From Microbacterium invictum (GTDB lineage: Bacteria; Actinomycetota; Actinomycetes; Actinomycetales; Microbacteriaceae), in NCBI RefSeq assembly GCF_034421375.1, contig NZ_CP139779.1, positions 2,356,001 through 2,420,000 of the forward strand: a stretch of 64,000 nt of DNA. The letters are read 5' to 3'. Positions 16,483-26,645 of this stretch are shown in pieces (the first letter of the stretch is position 1; each line of letters opens with the position of its first letter). A model generated the notes under the pieces. That model was given only the letters and a program-made list of their open reading frames with translations. It did no database searches and was not told where the DNA came from. A program made the translations under genes and the position numbers.

Positions 16483-18593
16483 CCACCGACGCCGCATCCC
16501 TCACGCCGCCCGTTGCCGCACGCACGACGATCGTCCGGAGTCATCACGGCGACGACGTCGAGGACCCCTACGAGTGGCTCAGAGCGAAAGACGACCCCGC
16601 GGTGATCGCGCACCTCGAGGCCGAGAACGCCTACACCGCCGCCCGCACGGCGCACCTGTCCGGCCTTCGGGATCGGGTGTTCGAGGAGATCCGTTCCCGC
16701 ACACAGGAGACCGACCTCTCGGTGCCCAGCCGCCAGGGCCACTGGTGGTACTACGGCCGTACGGTGGCCGGCAAGCAGTACGGCATCCAGTGCCGGGCCC
16801 CGCTGGCGTCCGCCGACGATTGGACCCCTCCCGTGCTCGCGCCGGACGCCGAGGTTCCCGGCGAGCAGATCCTGCTCGACAGCAACGTCGAGGCCGAAGG
16901 ACAGGAGTTCTTCTCGCTCGGCAGCTTCGACGTCTCCACGGACGGCACCCGCATGCTCTTCGGCGTCGACGTCGCCGGCGACGAGCGATACACGATCCGC
17001 GTCCGCGACCTCGTGACCGGGGAGCAGCTCCCCGACGAGATCCCCGACACCTTCGCCGGCGCGAGCTTCTCGCCCGACGGCCGGTTCATCGTGTACACCA
17101 CGGTCGACGACGCCTGGCGCCCCGACACCGTCTGGCTCCACGAGATCGGCACCCCCGTGGACGGCGACGTCACGCTCTTCCACGAACCCGACGAGCGGTA
17201 TTGGGTGGGCGCAGGGTTCACGCGCAGCGAGCGCTACCTCGTCATCAGCCTGGGGTCTTCGATCACCTCCGAGGAGTGGCTCGTCGACGCCGCCGACCTC
17301 CGGTCCGAGCCCAGGGTGATCTGGCCCCGCCGCGAAGGGGTGGAGTACGACGTCTCCCACGCGGTCGTCGACGGCGAGGACGTGCTGTACATCCTCCACA
17401 ACGACGGCGCGCTCGACTTCGAGCTCGTGCGCGTGTCCGCGGCCGACCCGCAGGGGGCCCGCCTCAGCGTCATCCCCCACCGCCCCGGCATCCGTCTGCT
17501 GGGTCTGTCCACCTTCCGCGACTGGGGTGTGATCGGGTACCGCCGCGAAGGCCTGGCGCGACTCGGGATGCTGGATTACGACGCCTCCTCGGTGTCGGAG
17601 ATCGCCTTCGACGAGCCGCTGTACTCCGTCGGCACCGGGGGCAACCCCGAGTGGGCGCCGCCGCTCCTGCGGCTGTCCTACGGCTCCTTCGTCACGCCCG
17701 GCACGGTCTTCGACTACGAGGTCGCCACCGGCGAGCTGCTGCTGCGCAAGCGGCAGCCGGTGCTGGGCGGCTACGACCCCGCCGCGTACGGACAGGCCCG
17801 GGTCTGGGCGGCGGCCGACGACGGCACGCAGGTGCCGGTGTCACTGGTCTGGAAGCGCGCGTTCGGCGATCCCGGCGAGGCGCCGCGTCCGGTGCACCTG
17901 TACGGCTACGGCTCGTACGAGCACTCCATCGAGCCGGGATTCTCGGTGCCGCGTCTGTCGGAGCTCGACCGCGGGGTGGTCTTCGCCGTCGCCCACGTCC
18001 GCGGGGGCGGCGAGATGGGCCGGCAGTGGTACGAGGACGGCAAGCTCCTGGCCAAGCGCAACACCTTCACCGACTTCGTCGCCGTCGCCGAGCATCTGAT
18101 CCGCGGCGGCTACACCACCGCCGAGCGGCTGGTGGCCGAGGGCGGCAGCGCCGGCGGACTGCTCATGGGAGCGGTGGCGAACCTCGCTCCCGAGAGCTTC
18201 GCGGGGATCCTCGCCGACGTGCCGTTCGTGGACGCGCTGACGACGATCCTCGACCCGTCGCTGCCGCTGACCGTCATCGAGTGGGACGAGTGGGGCGACC
18301 CGCTGCACGACGCCGACGTCTACGCGTACATGAAGTCGTACACGCCCTACGAGAACGTGCGGGAGGGGGTGCGGTACCCCCGCATCCTCGCCGTGACCTC
18401 GCTCAACGACACCCGCGTGCTCTATGTCGAGCCGGCGAAGTGGGTCGCGCGGCTGCGCGAGGTCGGCGCCGACGCGCTGCTGAAGTGCGAGATGGTCGCC
18501 GGGCACGGCGGCGTCTCGGGCCGCTACAACGCCTGGCGAGAGCGCGCCTTCGAGCTCGCGTGGCTGCTGGACGTGCTCGGCGTCGCGGACTGA
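16479..18593 (+). CDS. ptrB: S9 family peptidase (oligopeptidase B / protease II-like)
   Basis: A 704-aa prolyl-oligopeptidase-type enzyme. A seven-bladed beta-propeller (about residues 75-420) covers the C-terminal alpha/beta hydrolase. The catalytic triad is visible: Ser near 556 in EGGSAGGLLMG, Asp near 643 in SLNDTRV, His near 675 in AGHGGVSGRY. The HVRGGGEMGRQWYEDGK stretch is characteristic of oligopeptidase B, which cuts short peptides after Arg or Lys in the cytoplasm. There is no signal peptide. The GTG start is coupled to the MFS stop. Confidence 0.88.
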   Translation: MTTDAASLTPPVAARTTIVRSHHGDDVEDPYEWLRAKDDPAVIAHLEAENAYTAARTAHLSGLRDRVFEEIRSRTQETDLSVPSRQGHWWYYGRTVAGKQYGIQCRAPLASADDWTPPVLAPDAEVPGEQILLDSNVEAEGQEFFSLGSFDVSTDGTRMLFGVDVAGDERYTIRVRDLVTGEQLPDEIPDTFAGASFSPDGRFIVYTTVDDAWRPDTVWLHEIGTPVDGDVTLFHEPDERYWVGAGFTRSERYLVISLGSSITSEEWLVDAADLRSEPRVIWPRREGVEYDVSHAVVDGEDVLYILHNDGALDFELVRVSAADPQGARLSVIPHRPGIRLLGLSTFRDWGVIGYRREGLARLGMLDYDASSVSEIAFDEPLYSVGTGGNPEWAPPLLRLSYGSFVTPGTVFDYEVATGELLLRKRQPVLGGYDPAAYGQARVWAAADDGTQVPVSLVWKRAFGDPGEAPRPVHLYGYGSYEHSIEPGFSVPRLSELDRGVVFAVAHVRGGGEMGRQWYEDGKLLAKRNTFTDFVAVAEHLIRGGYTTAERLVAEGGSAGGLLMGAVANLAPESFAGILADVPFVDALTTILDPSLPLTVIEWDEWGDPLHDADVYAYMKSYTPYENVREGVRYPRILAVTSLNDTRVLYVEPAKWVARLREVGADALLKCEMVAGHGGVSGRYNAWRERAFELAWLLDVLGVAD

Positions 18594-18652
18594 CCGGGCG
18601 GGCGGAGCCCCCCGACCCTGCCGATACTGCCTCGCCGGCGCGCAGCGCGGGG

Positions 18653-19681
<1,029 letters not shown>

Positions 19682-19785
19682 GTGTGTCCTTGGTGCTCTC
19701 GGGGTGGGGCTATCGGCGACGCTGCCTCACCCCGAGAGTACTGCCGGATGCCGCGGGCGCACCAACCCGGTGCGCCCGGCGTCGT

Positions 19786-21969
19786 TCAGACCTCCCCCAG
19801 CGCCCGCCGAGTGAGGTGCATCAGCGCCGACAGCTGCACCGAGTCGCTGGACTCGGGGTCCACCGCGATGCCGTCGAGGGCGCGCTGCGCGAGCCCCTGC
19901 TTGGAATCGATGAGCTCGGCGATCTTCGTGTCGATGGTGTGGGCGGCGATGATCCGCCACGCTGTGACGGGCTCGGCCTGGCCGATGCGGTGCACGCGGT
20001 CGATGGCCTGCGTCTGCTCGGCGGCCGTCCACGACAGCTCCGCCAGCACCACGTTGGACGCCGCCTGCATGTTCACCCCGACACCTGCGGCCGTCAGCGA
20101 ACACACCGCCACTCCGACCTCGGGGTCGTTGTTGAAGGCGTCGATGGCCTCCTGCCGGGCGGTGGAGGTCTGGTCGCCGCGCAGCGACACCGAACGCAGC
20201 CCCGACGCACGGAAGTGCGCCTCGGCGGCGTCCATCACGTCGATGTGCTTGGCGAAGAACACCACCTTGCCCACCGAGCGCTGCAGCTGCACCGCGTAGT
20301 CGGCGGCCAGGTGGGCCTTGGCCTGACCGATGCGGCGCACCATGGTGAAGACGTTCTCCGAGCCGGTGCCCTGCGCCTTGGACTCATCCAGCTCGTTCTG
20401 CGCGACCAGACGCACGATGTCGTCGTCGAGCTCGCCGGGCAGGTGCAGCGTCGCCTGCCCCTGGCGGGCGGTGCCGCGGGCCTCGACGATCCTGCGGTAG
20501 CGCGACGCGAGGCGCTCACCCAGCTCGCGCTCGGCCTGCCGGATCGAGCGGCCGAATTCGTCGTCGAGCTCGACCGGGAGGTCGGCGATCAGCTTGTCGG
20601 GGAGGTCTGCCGCGACATCCGTCTTCAGGCGCCGGACGATCCCCATGGAGATGACCGCCTCGCGGGCGGCGGGATAGAACGCCTTGTCGGCCGGGGTGAG
20701 CCCCGACTCGTCCAGCTTCTCCATGAGCTCAGGCCCGGGCTTCTCGCCGTTGGTCCAGCCGAGGAAGCGCCAGATGGCGTCGAAGTCTTCGACGTCGTTG
20801 ATCAGCGGCGTCCCGGTGAGAGCAAGCATGAGGGGGTCGCGCACCTGCTCGCGGATGCGCCCCGCCAGAGCGAGGACGTTCTGCGAGCGGAGCGAGGTGA
20901 GGTTCTTGATGAAGTGGGCCTCGTCGACCACCATGCCCTTCAACCCGATCGAGCTCAGCCACGACAGGTGCCGATCGAGGATCTCGTAGTTGACGATGAA
21001 CACGTCGGCGAAGGCGTCCATGGTCTCGCCATCGCCGTGGATCACGGTGGCCCGGCGCTGCGGCGTCCAGCGCGCGACCTCGCGCGCCCAGTTCATCTTC
21101 ACGACGTTCGGGACGACGGCCAGCAGCGGGTAGGCGTCGGCGACCGACGCGGCGAGCACCGACTCGGCGGTCTTGCCGAGCCCGGGTTCGTCGGCCAGGA
21201 GGAAGGACCGGTGCCCCTGACGCACCGCCTCGAGGAAGCGCGACTGGTGCGGCATGACCTCCAGGCCCTTGGGCGAGAGGCGGTCGAACTCGGGCACGGG
21301 GGGAAGATCCATGGATGCCGCTCCGCCGCCGGCTCCGGTCTCGAAGGCCTTGTACAGCGGACCCATGAGCTCCCACCCGTCCAGGCGGCGTCGGACGCCG
21401 CCCGTGGGCGCCGGGCGCGACAGGTCGGGGGCGAGGAAGGGGTTCGCCATCTGGCGGGCCTCGACGGTCGGGGGCACGACCTGACGCTCCGCCAGTGCCG
21501 CCGGGACAACCTGGGCGGGCGTCGGGGCGGTGTCGGTGATGATCAGCTCGTCAGGCGCCAGCTCCGCACCGGACTCCAGGAGCCAGTCACGTCGCATGCG
21601 ACGGGCGACGGGCGAGGTGGCCTGGTCGACCTCGAGCAGCTGGATGAGCGAGGTGTCGCGAGCCGCCGTCTTGGCGAGGATCGTCGCGACGCCGTCGAGC
21701 CGCTTCAGCAGCTCTGAACGCGTGGCATCGGTGATCTCGGTGTCGGCCTTGACACGGGCGCGCTCCTCACGGACGAGGAAGGCGATCACCTGGAACTTGA
21801 CGCGATTGGTGGGCCCGAGCTTTCCGCGCTGGGCCTTGGCCTCGACCTCGCGCACCTTGCGGGCGAGGATCGGGATGACGGGAGCGTCATCGTCGCGACG
21901 GGACGATGACCTCCTGCGACCGGATGCAGAGCGCGAACGCGAATCCTGGGCGGGTGCCGTGGTCGGCAT
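19786..21969 (-). CDS. SNF2/DEAD-type helicase
   Basis: The 727-aa protein has an unusual ~230-residue N-terminal region (Ser/Arg-rich start, then helical) before a complete SF2/SNF2 motor: Walker A DEPGLGKT near residue 259, DEAH box VVDEAHFIKN near 346, ALTGTPL (motif III), and in the second RecA lobe KVVFFAKHIDVMD and QAIDRVHRIGQ (motif VI, near 655). The DRVHRIGQ form is typical of SNF2 translocases, which move along duplex DNA and remodel protein-DNA complexes. No nuclease or methylase partner lies beside it, so a restriction or defence role is not supported. AGGAGGAG precedes the ATG. Confidence 0.85.
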   Translation of the reverse strand: MPTTAPAQDSRSRSASGRRRSSSRRDDDAPVIPILARKVREVEAKAQRGKLGPTNRVKFQVIAFLVREERARVKADTEITDATRSELLKRLDGVATILAKTAARDTSLIQLLEVDQATSPVARRMRRDWLLESGAELAPDELIITDTAPTPAQVVPAALAERQVVPPTVEARQMANPFLAPDLSRPAPTGGVRRRLDGWELMGPLYKAFETGAGGGAASMDLPPVPEFDRLSPKGLEVMPHQSRFLEAVRQGHRSFLLADEPGLGKTAESVLAASVADAYPLLAVVPNVVKMNWAREVARWTPQRRATVIHGDGETMDAFADVFIVNYEILDRHLSWLSSIGLKGMVVDEAHFIKNLTSLRSQNVLALAGRIREQVRDPLMLALTGTPLINDVEDFDAIWRFLGWTNGEKPGPELMEKLDESGLTPADKAFYPAAREAVISMGIVRRLKTDVAADLPDKLIADLPVELDDEFGRSIRQAERELGERLASRYRRIVEARGTARQGQATLHLPGELDDDIVRLVAQNELDESKAQGTGSENVFTMVRRIGQAKAHLAADYAVQLQRSVGKVVFFAKHIDVMDAAEAHFRASGLRSVSLRGDQTSTARQEAIDAFNNDPEVGVAVCSLTAAGVGVNMQAASNVVLAELSWTAAEQTQAIDRVHRIGQAEPVTAWRIIAAHTIDTKIAELIDSKQGLAQRALDGIAVDPESSDSVQLSALMHLTRRALGEV

Positions 21970-22199
21970 GCTCCTCCTGAGCGTGAGTGCCGGTGAAGTC
22001 CGGCGGGTGTCCGGCGAGGCCGGTGAGCGACGGGGTCCGCGGGCGGCGGTCCGTCACGACGCGGGTCGGAGTTCTCGGCCGGGCGGCTGCGGGTACTCGC
22101 TTCAGCGAGCTGCGGCGACGCCGATGAGATCTCCGGCATCGATTCTAGCGCGCCGTCGGGCCGAGCGTGCACCCCGCCCACCGCGCGCGGCGCGTCGGC

Positions 22200-22847
22200 T
22201 CAGCCCCAGAGGGTCTGGACGACGTCCTCGCTGTACCCCTCGGGCGCGAAGTTGACGTAGGCGGTGGCCACCCATCCGTTGTCGCGGACCACGTGCACCT
22301 CTCCGCGCGTGTACGGCACGTCGTCGAGGGAGACGCCGCGCTGCTCGATCCGGCAGATCGTCCCCCCGAGCGCGTCCTCGCAGCCGAAGCCCGACTCCAC
22401 CAGGCCGGTGCGCAGCGCGGCGGCCTGGGTGGCGTCGATGACCGTGACGGTCGTGGCGAGCCCCGACTCGCTGGGCACGCCCCACGAGCACCGGATCGAC
22501 GGCGGCGAGGCGGCGAGGATCTCCAGGCCCACCGCGTTCTCGGTGGAGTACATCGTCACGCCGGGATCGTTCAGCGGCGGGTTCTGCTCGTTCAGGGACT
22601 GCAGCATCCCGGCGGAGTAGATGTCCTCGCACCCCTCGGGCAGCTGCAGCGTGTCGGGCAGCATGGTCTCGATCGGCGACGGGGTCGGCGCCGGCGAGAC
22701 CGGCGTGGCGCCGTCCGACGGCGTCGCACTGGAGGTCGGGGTGGACGGCGACGGGGTGGAGCCCGGTTCCGGCACGCACCCCGATACGACAGCGACGACC
22801 ACGGCCGCACCGGCGGCCGCGACCAGCGCGCGTCGGATTCTCATCAT
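22200..22847 (-). CDS. hypothetical lipoprotein
   Basis: The 215-aa protein has a lipoprotein signal peptide: RIRR, a hydrophobic Ala/Val helix, and the lipobox VVSGC with Cys24. It then has a Pro/Thr/Ser-rich linker of about 35 residues and a ~150-residue exported domain with four cysteines (in GCEDIY, IRCSWG, GCEDALGG and ICRIEQ) that could form two disulphides. I do not recognise the domain. The second Met is an equally good start. It is divergent from the MFS gene at 22910. Confidence 0.75.
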   Translation of the reverse strand: MMRIRRALVAAAGAAVVVAVVSGCVPEPGSTPSPSTPTSSATPSDGATPVSPAPTPSPIETMLPDTLQLPEGCEDIYSAGMLQSLNEQNPPLNDPGVTMYSTENAVGLEILAASPPSIRCSWGVPSESGLATTVTVIDATQAAALRTGLVESGFGCEDALGGTICRIEQRGVSLDDVPYTRGEVHVVRDNGWVATAYVNFAPEGYSEDVVQTLWG

Positions 22848-22897
22848 GGGTGCCCCTTCCCCGTCGGACGTCCGGCTCTCGACGATACCTGCGGGAG

Positions 22898-22903
22898 TAG
22901 GGT
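22898..22903 (+). promoter_or_regulatory. leaderless -10 box TAGGGT for the second MFS gene
   Basis: TAGGGT ends six bases (GAGCGC) before the GTG at 22910. Confidence 0.45.
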
Positions 22904-22909
22904 GAGCGC

Positions 22910-24292
22910 GTGACCGATCCGCCGGCCGTCCGCGAGCGTGTCGTCCTCCTCGTCGCCATCCTCGCCTCGTTCGTCGCCTTCCTCGACGGCACGGTTGTCA
23001 CCGTCGCCCTCCCCGCCATCGCCGACGAGCTCGGCGGGGGCCTTGCCACCCAGCAGTGGGTCGTCGACGCCTACCTGATCACCCTCGGTGCGCTCATCCT
23101 GGTGGCAGGATCGCTCAGTGACGTCTATGGCCGGACGGTGGTGCTGGTGTGGGGACTCATCGGTTTCGGGGTGACCTCGGTGGCGATCGCCGCGGCACCG
23201 ACCGCGGAGTTCCTCATCGTCGCCCGGGCACTGCAGGGGGTCGCCGGCGCCCTGCTCGTGCCCAGTTCGCTCGCGCTCCTCACCGCGACCTTCCGCGGCC
23301 CCGCGCAGGCGCGTGCGATCGGCACGTGGACCGGCGCGACCACGGCCGCGATGCTCGTCGGTCCCCTTCTGGGCGGCGTCTTCGTCGACCTCCTGTCCTG
23401 GCGACTGGCGTTCCTCATCAACGTCGTCCCGATCGCGGTGACGCTCGCGCTCCTGCCCCGGATGGGACTGACCGAGAAGCGCGACCCCTCTCGGAGCGTC
23501 GACTGGCCCGGGGCCGTGATGTGCGCCCTCGGCCTCGGCGGGGTCGTGTTCGCCCTCATCGAGCAGCCGAACCTCGGGTGGTCGTCGCCGCTCATCTGGG
23601 CGACGCTGGTCCTCGGCATCCTGTCCTTCGCCGGGTTCCTCCTCCGCCAGCGCACCGCCCGCAGCCCCATGATGCCGCTCGGACTCTTCCGCGTCCGCAA
23701 CTTCTGGGCCGGGAACATCGCCACCGCCTTCATCTACGGGGCGCTGTCGTTGAACGGATTCGTCGTGGGCGTCTACCTTCAACAGGGCGCGGGGCTCTCC
23801 GCGACGCTCGCGGGGCTGGCGACGCTTCCGAGCACCGTGCTGCTGATCCTCTTGAGCTCCCGCGTGGGGGCCCTCGCGGGGCGGCTCGGCCCGCGGGTGT
23901 TCATGACCGTCGGACCCCTGCTGATGGCCGGGGGCGCGCTGCTCCTGCTGACCGTGTCGGAGGAGTTCGACTACTGGTGGCAGGTGCTTCCCAGCGTGCT
24001 GATCTTCGGGCTCGGCCTGGCGGTGACGGTGTCGCCGCTGACCTCGGCCATCCTCGGGGCGATCGACACCTCGCGGTCGGGCATCGCCTCGGCGGTCAAC
24101 AACGCCGTCTCGCGCGTGTCGGGGCTGCTCGTCATCGCCGCACTCGCGACGATCGTGGGCGGCACGCTGGACCTCGACGGCTTCCACCGCGCCGCGGTGG
24201 TGACCGCGGCGTTCCTGGCGCTCGGCGGGGCCATGTCGTGGCTGGGGATCCGCAACCCCGCTCCGCCCGGACAGCCGTCCGAGATCAGATGA
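22910..24292 (+). CDS. MFS transporter, DHA2/EmrB-QacA type
   Basis: This 460-aa protein starts with VAILASFVAFLDGTVVTVAL (helix 1 motif with Asp) and carries motif A LVAGSLSDVYGRTVV and the motif C-like TTAAMLVGPLLGGVF. About 14 hydrophobic segments are visible. It belongs to the proton-coupled multidrug exporters; the substrate is unknown. Its last 8 bases overlap the 3' end of the convergent half-length aldehyde dehydrogenase gene. Confidence 0.85.
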   Translation: MTDPPAVRERVVLLVAILASFVAFLDGTVVTVALPAIADELGGGLATQQWVVDAYLITLGALILVAGSLSDVYGRTVVLVWGLIGFGVTSVAIAAAPTAEFLIVARALQGVAGALLVPSSLALLTATFRGPAQARAIGTWTGATTAAMLVGPLLGGVFVDLLSWRLAFLINVVPIAVTLALLPRMGLTEKRDPSRSVDWPGAVMCALGLGGVVFALIEQPNLGWSSPLIWATLVLGILSFAGFLLRQRTARSPMMPLGLFRVRNFWAGNIATAFIYGALSLNGFVVGVYLQQGAGLSATLAGLATLPSTVLLILLSSRVGALAGRLGPRVFMTVGPLLMAGGALLLLTVSEEFDYWWQVLPSVLIFGLGLAVTVSPLTSAILGAIDTSRSGIASAVNNAVSRVSGLLVIAALATIVGGTLDLDGFHRAAVVTAAFLALGGAMSWLGIRNPAPPGQPSEIR

Positions 24293-25148
24293 GGCTCTTG
24301 GTGTGCCAGACGGTCTTCACCTCGGTGAAGGCGCTGATGCGCTGAAGGCTCGGCGCCGCGGCGTCCGGACCCGACTCGGGGGGAAGCACGCGCGTGAGCG
24401 TCTCCGCGGCCTTCACCTGCAGATCGAACCAGTCGATCCCGCCGGCGCCGACGAGGTCGAGCGCGTGCACATCGGGGTGACCCGCGAGCCACGGCGCGAT
24501 CTCGGCGGGCGACCCGGTGAGGATGTTGACCACGCCGCCAGGGACGTCGGAGGTGGCCAGCACCTCGGCCAGGCTGATCGCCGAGAGGGGGAAGGCCTCC
24601 GAGGCGACGACGACCACGGTGTTGCCGGCGACGAGCGCCGGGGCGATGGCCGAGACGAGGCCCACCAGCGCCGTGTCCTGCGGCGCGATGACCCCGACCA
24701 CCCCGGTGGGTTCGGGCACCGAGAGATTGAAATACGGCCCCGCGACCGGGTTGGCGTTGCCGGTGACCTGCGCGAACTTGTCGCACCACCCGGCGTACCA
24801 GACCCACCGATCGATGGCCTCGTCGACTTCGGCTGCCGCCTTCGTCTGCGCCAGACCGGTCTGCGCCGCGATCTCATCGATGAACTGGCCGCGCCGGCCC
24901 TCGAGCACCTCGGCGACGCGGTAGAGCACCTGACCGCGGTTGTACGCGGTCGCGCCGGACCACTTCTTCACGGCGCCGACGGCCGCGCCGACGGCATCGC
25001 GCGCATCTTTGCGGGACGCCTGCGCGGCGTTGGCGAGGAAGGCGCCCTTGGGCGCGCGCACCTCGAAGGTGCGACCCGATTCGCTGCGGGGGAAGGCACC
25101 GCCGATGAAGAGCTTGTAGGTCTTGGGAACGGTCAAACGCTGTGTCAT
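24285..25148 (-). CDS. half-length aldehyde dehydrogenase homologue lacking the catalytic domain
   Basis: The 287-aa protein aligns with the N-terminal, NAD-binding part of an ALDH (KLFIGGAFPRSESGRTFEV; WVWYAGWCDKFAQVTG; PEPTGVVGVIAPQDTALVG; AIAPALVAGNTVVVVASE). It stops after the segment equivalent to the G-S-T cofactor loop (here LVGAGG). The catalytic Cys/Glu domain is absent, and the conserved Asn of the IPWNF motif is replaced (IAPQDTALV). It is thus very unlikely to oxidise aldehydes itself. It follows the complete ALDH gene by 11 bases, so it may be a partner subunit, as in ALDH16 proteins where a complete ALDH domain is fused to a partial one. Confidence 0.82.
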   Translation of the reverse strand: MTQRLTVPKTYKLFIGGAFPRSESGRTFEVRAPKGAFLANAAQASRKDARDAVGAAVGAVKKWSGATAYNRGQVLYRVAEVLEGRRGQFIDEIAAQTGLAQTKAAAEVDEAIDRWVWYAGWCDKFAQVTGNANPVAGPYFNLSVPEPTGVVGVIAPQDTALVGLVSAIAPALVAGNTVVVVASEAFPLSAISLAEVLATSDVPGGVVNILTGSPAEIAPWLAGHPDVHALDLVGAGGIDWFDLQVKAAETLTRVLPPESGPDAAAPSLQRISAFTEVKTVWHTKSLI

Positions 25149-25159
25149 GTCCTCGGTCC

Positions 25160-26635
25160 TCAGCTGTTCGCAGTGCTCGTCAGGTACGCCAGCAGCCCGT
25201 GCCGGCCACCCTCGCGCCCGTACCCGGACTCCTTGTACCCACCGAACGGGCTCGACGGGTCGAAGCGGTTGAAGGTGTTGGCCCAGACCACGCCGGCGCG
25301 GAGGCGATCGGCGACGGCGAGGATGCGCGACCCCTTGTCGCTCCAGATGCCGGCGGACAGGCCGTAGGGGGTGTTGTTGGCCTTGTCGATGGCCTCCGCG
25401 GGGGTGCGGAAGGTCAGCACCGACAGCACCGGTCCGAAGATCTCGTCGCGCGCGATGCGATGACTGGTCTGCACGCCCGTGAAGATCGTCGGCGGGAACC
25501 AGAAGCCGTTGTCGGGGATGACGCAGTCCGCGCTCCAGCGCTCGGCGCCCTCCTCCTCGCCGATGCGGCTGAGCTCGCGGATGCGGTCCAGCTGCTCCCG
25601 CGAGTTGATCGCTCCGATGTCGGTGTTCTTGTCGAGGGGGTCGCCGAGGCGGAGGGTCGACAGCCGCGCCTTCAGCCGGTCGACGACCTCGTCGTGGATC
25701 GACTCCTGGACGAGCAGTCGGCTGCCGGCGCAGCAGACGTGACCCTGGTTGAAGAAGATGCCGTTGACGATCCCCTCGATGGCCTGATCGATGGGCGCGT
25801 CCTCGAAGACGATGTTGGCCGCCTTGCCGCCGAGTTCCAGCGTCAGCTTTTTCGGGGTGCCGGCGACCGCACGGGCGATCTCGCGTCCGACGGCGGTCGA
25901 TCCGGTGAAGGCGACCTTGTCGACATCCGGATGACGCACGAGCGCGGCGCCGGTCGCCCCGGCCCCGGTGATGATGTTGACCACGCCCGGGGGGAGGTCG
26001 GCCTGCTGGAGGATCTCGGCGAACAGCAGCGCCGACAGCGGCGTGGTCTCGGCGGGCTTGAGGACGACGGTGTTCCCGGCGGCCAGGGCCGGAGCCACCT
26101 TCCACGCGAGCATCAGCAGGGGGAAGTTCCACGGGATCACCTGCGCGGCCACGCCCAGCGGACGGGGATTCGCGCCCGCACCGGCGTAGTCAAGCTTGTC
26201 GGCCCATCCCGCGTAGTAGAAGAACCAGGCGGCGACCTGCGGGATGTCGACGTCGCGGCTCTCTTTGATCGGCTTGCCGTTGTCGAGGCTCTCGGCGACC
26301 GCCAGCTCGCGGGCGCGCTCCTGGACCAGGCGCGCGATGCGGAAGAGGTACTTGCCGCGGTCGCGCCCCGACATGGTCGACCAGGTCTTGTCGAACGCGC
26401 GCCGCGCCGCGGCGACGGCGGCGTCGACGTCGGTCTCGTCAGCGTGGGCGATCGTGGCGATGCGCTTCTCATCGGCCGGCGACACGGTGTCGAAGGGGGC
26501 GCCCGTCCCGGCTCGGAACTCGCCGCCGATGAAGAGTCCGTACTCGTCCCGGAGGTTCAGGATCGAGCGGGACTCGGGCGCCGGGGCGTAGTCGAGGAAG
26601 GACAGGGGGGCTGTGGTGTCGAGCTCGCGGGTCAT
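25160..26635 (-). CDS. aldehyde dehydrogenase (NAD(P)+)
   Basis: The 491-aa protein is a complete ALDH: oxyanion Asn in VIPWNFPLLM, cofactor loop FTGSTAVGREIA, general base Glu in LTLELGGKAAN (near 266), catalytic Cys in NQGHVCCAGSR (near 300), and EIFGPVLSV. It lies between deoC and the half-ALDH on the same strand with gaps of about 10 bases. deoC yields acetaldehyde from deoxyribose-5-phosphate, so acetaldehyde oxidation to acetate is the likely role; this rests on context. Confidence 0.92.
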   Translation of the reverse strand: MTRELDTTAPLSFLDYAPAPESRSILNLRDEYGLFIGGEFRAGTGAPFDTVSPADEKRIATIAHADETDVDAAVAAARRAFDKTWSTMSGRDRGKYLFRIARLVQERARELAVAESLDNGKPIKESRDVDIPQVAAWFFYYAGWADKLDYAGAGANPRPLGVAAQVIPWNFPLLMLAWKVAPALAAGNTVVLKPAETTPLSALLFAEILQQADLPPGVVNIITGAGATGAALVRHPDVDKVAFTGSTAVGREIARAVAGTPKKLTLELGGKAANIVFEDAPIDQAIEGIVNGIFFNQGHVCCAGSRLLVQESIHDEVVDRLKARLSTLRLGDPLDKNTDIGAINSREQLDRIRELSRIGEEEGAERWSADCVIPDNGFWFPPTIFTGVQTSHRIARDEIFGPVLSVLTFRTPAEAIDKANNTPYGLSAGIWSDKGSRILAVADRLRAGVVWANTFNRFDPSSPFGGYKESGYGREGGRHGLLAYLTSTANS

Positions 26636-26645
26636 CCGGGTCTCC

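Noticed and set aside
19786..21969. A phage-defence system built on the SNF2 helicase
   Set aside because: The flanking genes are phosphofructokinase and a lipoprotein; no nuclease, methyltransferase or other defence partner is present.
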